In this document: one piece after another, positions 61,376 to 64,000 of the stretch
Layout of the letters: each line of letters starts with the position of its first letter
Position numbering within the stretch: the stretch's first letter is position 1
Assembly (NCBI RefSeq): GCF_000146185.1
Contig: NC_012780.1
Location: 558,001 to 622,000 of the forward strand
Length of the DNA: 64,000 bases
From: [Eubacterium] eligens ATCC 27750
Lineage (GTDB): Bacteria > Bacillota > Clostridia > Lachnospirales > Lachnospiraceae
Reading direction: 5' to 3'
The notes under the pieces: model-generated
Told to the model about the DNA's origin: nothing
The model's input: the letters and a program-made list of their open reading frames with translations, nothing else
Database searches by the model: none
Position numbers and translations under genes: made by a program

Positions 61376-62935
61376 TTATAGCAATCCAGCAAATAATCTC
61401 ATAAATAATTGTCCCAGTCGCAAATATGCACTTCGTCCGGTTTGATATTGGTCTGTCACATCACGACATTCTCCCATCGTTCTTATCAGATCATTTTTTA
61501 TATCCACAACTGCCTGACAATCTGCCATAAAACAGCCGTTTTCAAAATGGTGATATAAACTTCGATAATCCAAATTAATTGTTCCACAAGTTGCCATACA
61601 GTCATCTGCCACACTCATTTTCGCATGACAGAAACCAGGAGTCCACTCATAAACACGAACACCATGTTTAACTAATCCATGATAAAAAGAACGAGTTATA
61701 TTATAAATGAATTTTTTATCAGGGATACCAGGTGTGATAATTCTTACGTCTACCCCTCGCTTAGCAGCCAGACATAACGCATGCGTCATTTCATCTGTTA
61801 TGATTAGATATGGAGTCATAAACCAACAATATTTTTCAGCTTTATTTATCATACTGATATAAACTTCTTCTCCTACTTGTTCATTATCCATAGGGCTGTC
61901 TGCATAAGGTTGAACAAACCCAGTTTGCTGTGCCGCATAATCATAGTGGAAAAGGTATTTACTAAAATCAGGATCATTAGCATCCTTAGCACTTACTGCA
62001 TTCCACATTTCCAAAAATGTCACCGTAAGCGACTGAACAGCATCTCCTTCTAAACGAATACCTGTATCTTTCCACTGTCCATACGGGTGTGTGTAATTAA
62101 AATATTCGTTTGCTAGATTATATCCACCTGTAAATCCGACTTTTCCATCAATAACTGTTATTTTTCTATGATCACGATTGTTCAAAAACAGATTTAAACC
62201 TGGCATAAACGGATTGAATACACGGCAATGAATTCCTATTGCCTCCATCTTTTTCACAAAATCTGTGTTAATAAAGCCTATAGAACCCATATCATCGTAG
62301 AGTACTCTAACTTCCACACCTGCTTTTACTCGCTCTTCCAGAACATCTTGAATCTTATGCCATGCTTCAGCGTCTTCTATCGCATGATATTCCATAAAGA
62401 TAAACTTCTGTGCTTTCTCCAAATCCTTAAGCTGTGCCTCTAATCCTTTCACTGCTTCATCAAAATACACAATATCCGTATTCTGATAGATTGGATACTG
62501 CGAATTTCTTTGTATGTAACTTGCTATATTTCCTGCTTTCGGAATTGTTTCTTTTATTCTGCTCAAACACTCCTGACTGTCCGGAAGCATTGGTAACAAT
62601 TTGCTATCAATTTCTGCATATCGCTCACGCATTTTATGTGTGCCACCATTCAAACCAATCAGCAAATACAGGCCTACACCCATAATTGGGAAAATTAGAA
62701 TTAAGATGACCCAAGGCATTTTCATAGAGGATGTCTTATTTGATGCGTACAATCCCAAAACCAAGATCCCACTCAAAATCCTTGTAAATAAATTTATGAT
62801 TTCTGCATATTCATTCAAGCGTGTTACGATAGTAATAATAAAAATCACTTCCAGAAGAATGCAGATTATGGAAAAACACAGCCGTTTTACCCCATTTTTT
62901 GTTTTTGCTTTGCCCTCTAAAGTATCTTGTTTCAT
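61376..62935 (-). CDS. cls: cardiolipin synthase
   Basis: 519 aa. Two N-terminal membrane helices (about 20-38 and 50-95 region), then two PLD domains with HKD motifs: NNRDHRKITVIDGKVGFTGG (H256, K258, D263) and GFCHAKMSVADDCMATCG (H437, K439, D444). Condenses two phosphatidylglycerols into cardiolipin. Ends GQLFMRLFAGLL, as in ClsA-type enzymes. The small alarmone synthetase gene is 35 bp upstream, in the same operon. Confidence 0.94.
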   Translation of the reverse strand: MKQDTLEGKAKTKNGVKRLCFSIICILLEVIFIITIVTRLNEYAEIINLFTRILSGILVLGLYASNKTSSMKMPWVILILIFPIMGVGLYLLIGLNGGTHKMRERYAEIDSKLLPMLPDSQECLSRIKETIPKAGNIASYIQRNSQYPIYQNTDIVYFDEAVKGLEAQLKDLEKAQKFIFMEYHAIEDAEAWHKIQDVLEERVKAGVEVRVLYDDMGSIGFINTDFVKKMEAIGIHCRVFNPFMPGLNLFLNNRDHRKITVIDGKVGFTGGYNLANEYFNYTHPYGQWKDTGIRLEGDAVQSLTVTFLEMWNAVSAKDANDPDFSKYLFHYDYAAQQTGFVQPYADSPMDNEQVGEEVYISMINKAEKYCWFMTPYLIITDEMTHALCLAAKRGVDVRIITPGIPDKKFIYNITRSFYHGLVKHGVRVYEWTPGFCHAKMSVADDCMATCGTINLDYRSLYHHFENGCFMADCQAVVDIKNDLIRTMGECRDVTDQYQTGRSAYLRLGQLFMRLFAGLL

Positions 62936-62970
62936 ATATATTCCACCTTCCTACTTGCTCAGTTTTCTCC

Positions 62971-63651
62971 CTAAATTTCGTAGAACATACCAATTTTGTC
63001 TTTTATTCTCTGCATTTCATTATCTGCTTCAATGATTGCTCTTGCAGAATGAAGTAATTCTTCACTTATCTCATCATAGCCAGGCATTTCTTCAATTCCT
63101 TTTTTATAGCGAAGTTGATGTTCCAATGTTGCCCAGAAATCCATACCATTGGTTCGAATCTGTAATTCTACACGCATAGGTGTTTTACCCTTAGCAAAAA
63201 ATACTGGTATTTCAACAATCATATGATAGCTTCGATAACCATTCGATTTTGGATTTTTTATATAATCTTTTATTTCAATAACTTTAATATCATCCTGTTG
63301 GGTAATCAAATCTGATATCATATAAATATCGTCAATAAACGCACAAACTATTCTAACGCCTGCTACATCATTGAGATATGTCTGTATATTTTCTGTTGTA
63401 AATTCATATCCCATCTTCTGCAGTTTATCGTAAATACTATTGGGCTGCTTAATTCTTGTTTTTATAAAAGAAATAGGATTTCGATTGTTCTCAACTGAAA
63501 ATTCATCATCCAAAACCTCAAGTTTAGTTTGTATCTCCCGAATAGCACAACGATACATCATCATTAAATTATAAAATTTTGTAGCATTATTTAAAAACTG
63601 TAGTGATTCCGGACTGTTCATCCTGAGTTTTTTTACTTCATCTTTTGTCAT
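62971..63651 (-). CDS. small alarmone synthetase (RelA/SpoT-type (p)ppGpp synthetase)
   Basis: 226 aa, synthetase domain only, no HD hydrolase or TGS. Marks: RIKQPNSIYDKLQKMG (ATP-binding region), DVAGVRIVCAFIDDIYMISD, YIKNPKSNGYRSYHMIVEIP and VELQIRTNGMDFWATLEHQL. Resembles RelQ/YjbM. Makes (p)ppGpp or pGpp under stress such as envelope damage. First gene of the operon with cls. AAAGGAAAG precedes ATG 63651; the promoter was probably altered by the insertion of foreign fragments just upstream. Confidence 0.93.
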   Translation of the reverse strand: MTKDEVKKLRMNSPESLQFLNNATKFYNLMMMYRCAIREIQTKLEVLDDEFSVENNRNPISFIKTRIKQPNSIYDKLQKMGYEFTTENIQTYLNDVAGVRIVCAFIDDIYMISDLITQQDDIKVIEIKDYIKNPKSNGYRSYHMIVEIPVFFAKGKTPMRVELQIRTNGMDFWATLEHQLRYKKGIEEMPGYDEISEELLHSARAIIEADNEMQRIKDKIGMFYEI

Positions 63652-63689
63652 GGAACTTTCCTTTCTACCTCATCCCTGATTTCAAAACA

Positions 63690-63821
63690 TTATTTATTTT
63701 GATAGTTGATTCGTTCTCCTTGAATTACTGGATAACAAATCATTTTATCACTATCCAGATTTTCTATATTCATATCTACTGCACTGATCTGATGTTTTTC
63801 ATAAGTATTGTAATAATACCA
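63690..63821 (-). pseudogene. bile-salt-hydrolase-like C-terminal fragment
   Basis: About 42 codons: YYYNTYEKHQISAVDMNIEN, LDSDKMICYPVIQGERINYQ, NK, stop. They match the end of the intact hydrolase at 52983 (YYYTTYDNHQITAVDMHAEN; LDSDQLICYPLL) at roughly two thirds of residues. Upstream the match ends at about 63821, where transposase coding begins on the other strand. Confidence 0.8.
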
Positions 63822-63823
63822 TC

Positions 63824-64000
63824 CTTATGGCAGACAGTGGTTACGAAAGTTTTAATACCTTTGCACACCTGATCTGGAAGGGAATGTATTTCGTTATCCG
63901 CATGAAGGATATCAACAGTAATGGTATCCTTTCCTCTTATGATTTGCCTGACAGCGAATTTGATACTCATATAAGGACAACACTTACCAGACGCCATACG
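63824..64000 (+). mobile_element. IS4-type transposase fragment (cut by window edge)
   Basis: The frame reads LMADSGYESFNTFAHLIWKG, MYFVIRMKDINSNGILSSYD, continuing off the edge. The (A)D-x-GYE motif and the R-x-K-D strand are typical of IS4-family DDE transposases. The N-terminal part is absent here, so the element is truncated at 63821 or this is a partial copy. Confidence 0.72.

Noticed and set aside
1-64000. tRNA, rRNA and CRISPR arrays
   Set aside because: Read through on both strands; no cloverleaf with GGTTCRANNCC, no rRNA-like stretch and no regularly spaced direct repeats with unique spacers.

Overview
The window looks like a piece of the chromosome of a Lachnospiraceae gut bacterium (Clostridia), possibly near Lachnospira/Eubacterium eligens. 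This is inferred from the AT-rich sequence, strong AGGAGG-type ribosome binding sites, consensus sigma-A promoters and gene content: hexuronate use, GPH transporter, bile-salt-hydrolase-like enzyme, XRE regulators of a clostridial type. No rRNA, tRNA or CRISPR array was seen. Most genes lie on the minus strand.

Region 1 (1-14.5 kb) is metabolic core: a membrane-anchored protein with a CBM2-like domain (cut by the edge), citrate synthase, a MATE pump, and a glucuronide island. The island has beta-glucuronidase plus a GPH symporter, a divergent AraC regulator, and uxuA-uxuB with a GntR/FCD regulator. Glucuronides are imported, cleaved to glucuronate and taken through fructuronate and mannonate to KDG. 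The isomerase (uxaC) and KDG kinase/aldolase are not in the window. Copies of an ACATGT operator sit in both control regions.

Region 2 (14.5-24.9 kb) carries defence or persistence-like modules. A PBECR4-type putative nuclease is preceded by a promoter, a structured ~200-nt RNA and a terminator, a layout like type III toxin-antitoxin loci. There is also a HipA-like kinase/HTH pair and a RelE/ParE-RelB pair. A decayed diguanylate cyclase and an 800-bp repeat-rich gap without genes lie here too.

Region 3 (24.9-37.8 kb) is housekeeping: a carbonic anhydrase/metallo-hydrolase/two-oxidoreductase operon, endonuclease IV, a diguanylate cyclase, AzlCD, a PHP phosphatase, IolB, TtcA and a 2H phosphoesterase.

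Region 4 (37.8-47.3 kb) is accessory. It starts with a higher-GC radical SAM 'mobile pair' cassette with its own MarR and operator. A patchwork of small enzymes (macro domain, KptA, Spx-like, YaiI, GNAT) follows, mixed with at least six gene fragments.

Region 5 (47.3-64 kb) holds a chemoreceptor, an IS256-family element, and a membrane/stress island. That island has FtsH, a bile-salt-hydrolase-like enzyme, a phosphatidylglycerophosphate-synthase-like enzyme, a FUSC protein, a two-component system, a phospholipase-D-like protein, MarR, a second citrate synthase, cardiolipin synthase and a small alarmone synthetase. Two promoters there share a near-identical direct-repeat box that fits the response regulator. 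The island also contains truncated copies of its own genes (three FtsH tails, two cardiolipin synthase tails, two hydrolase tails), evidence of past duplication and deletion. An IS4-type transposase fragment runs off the right edge.
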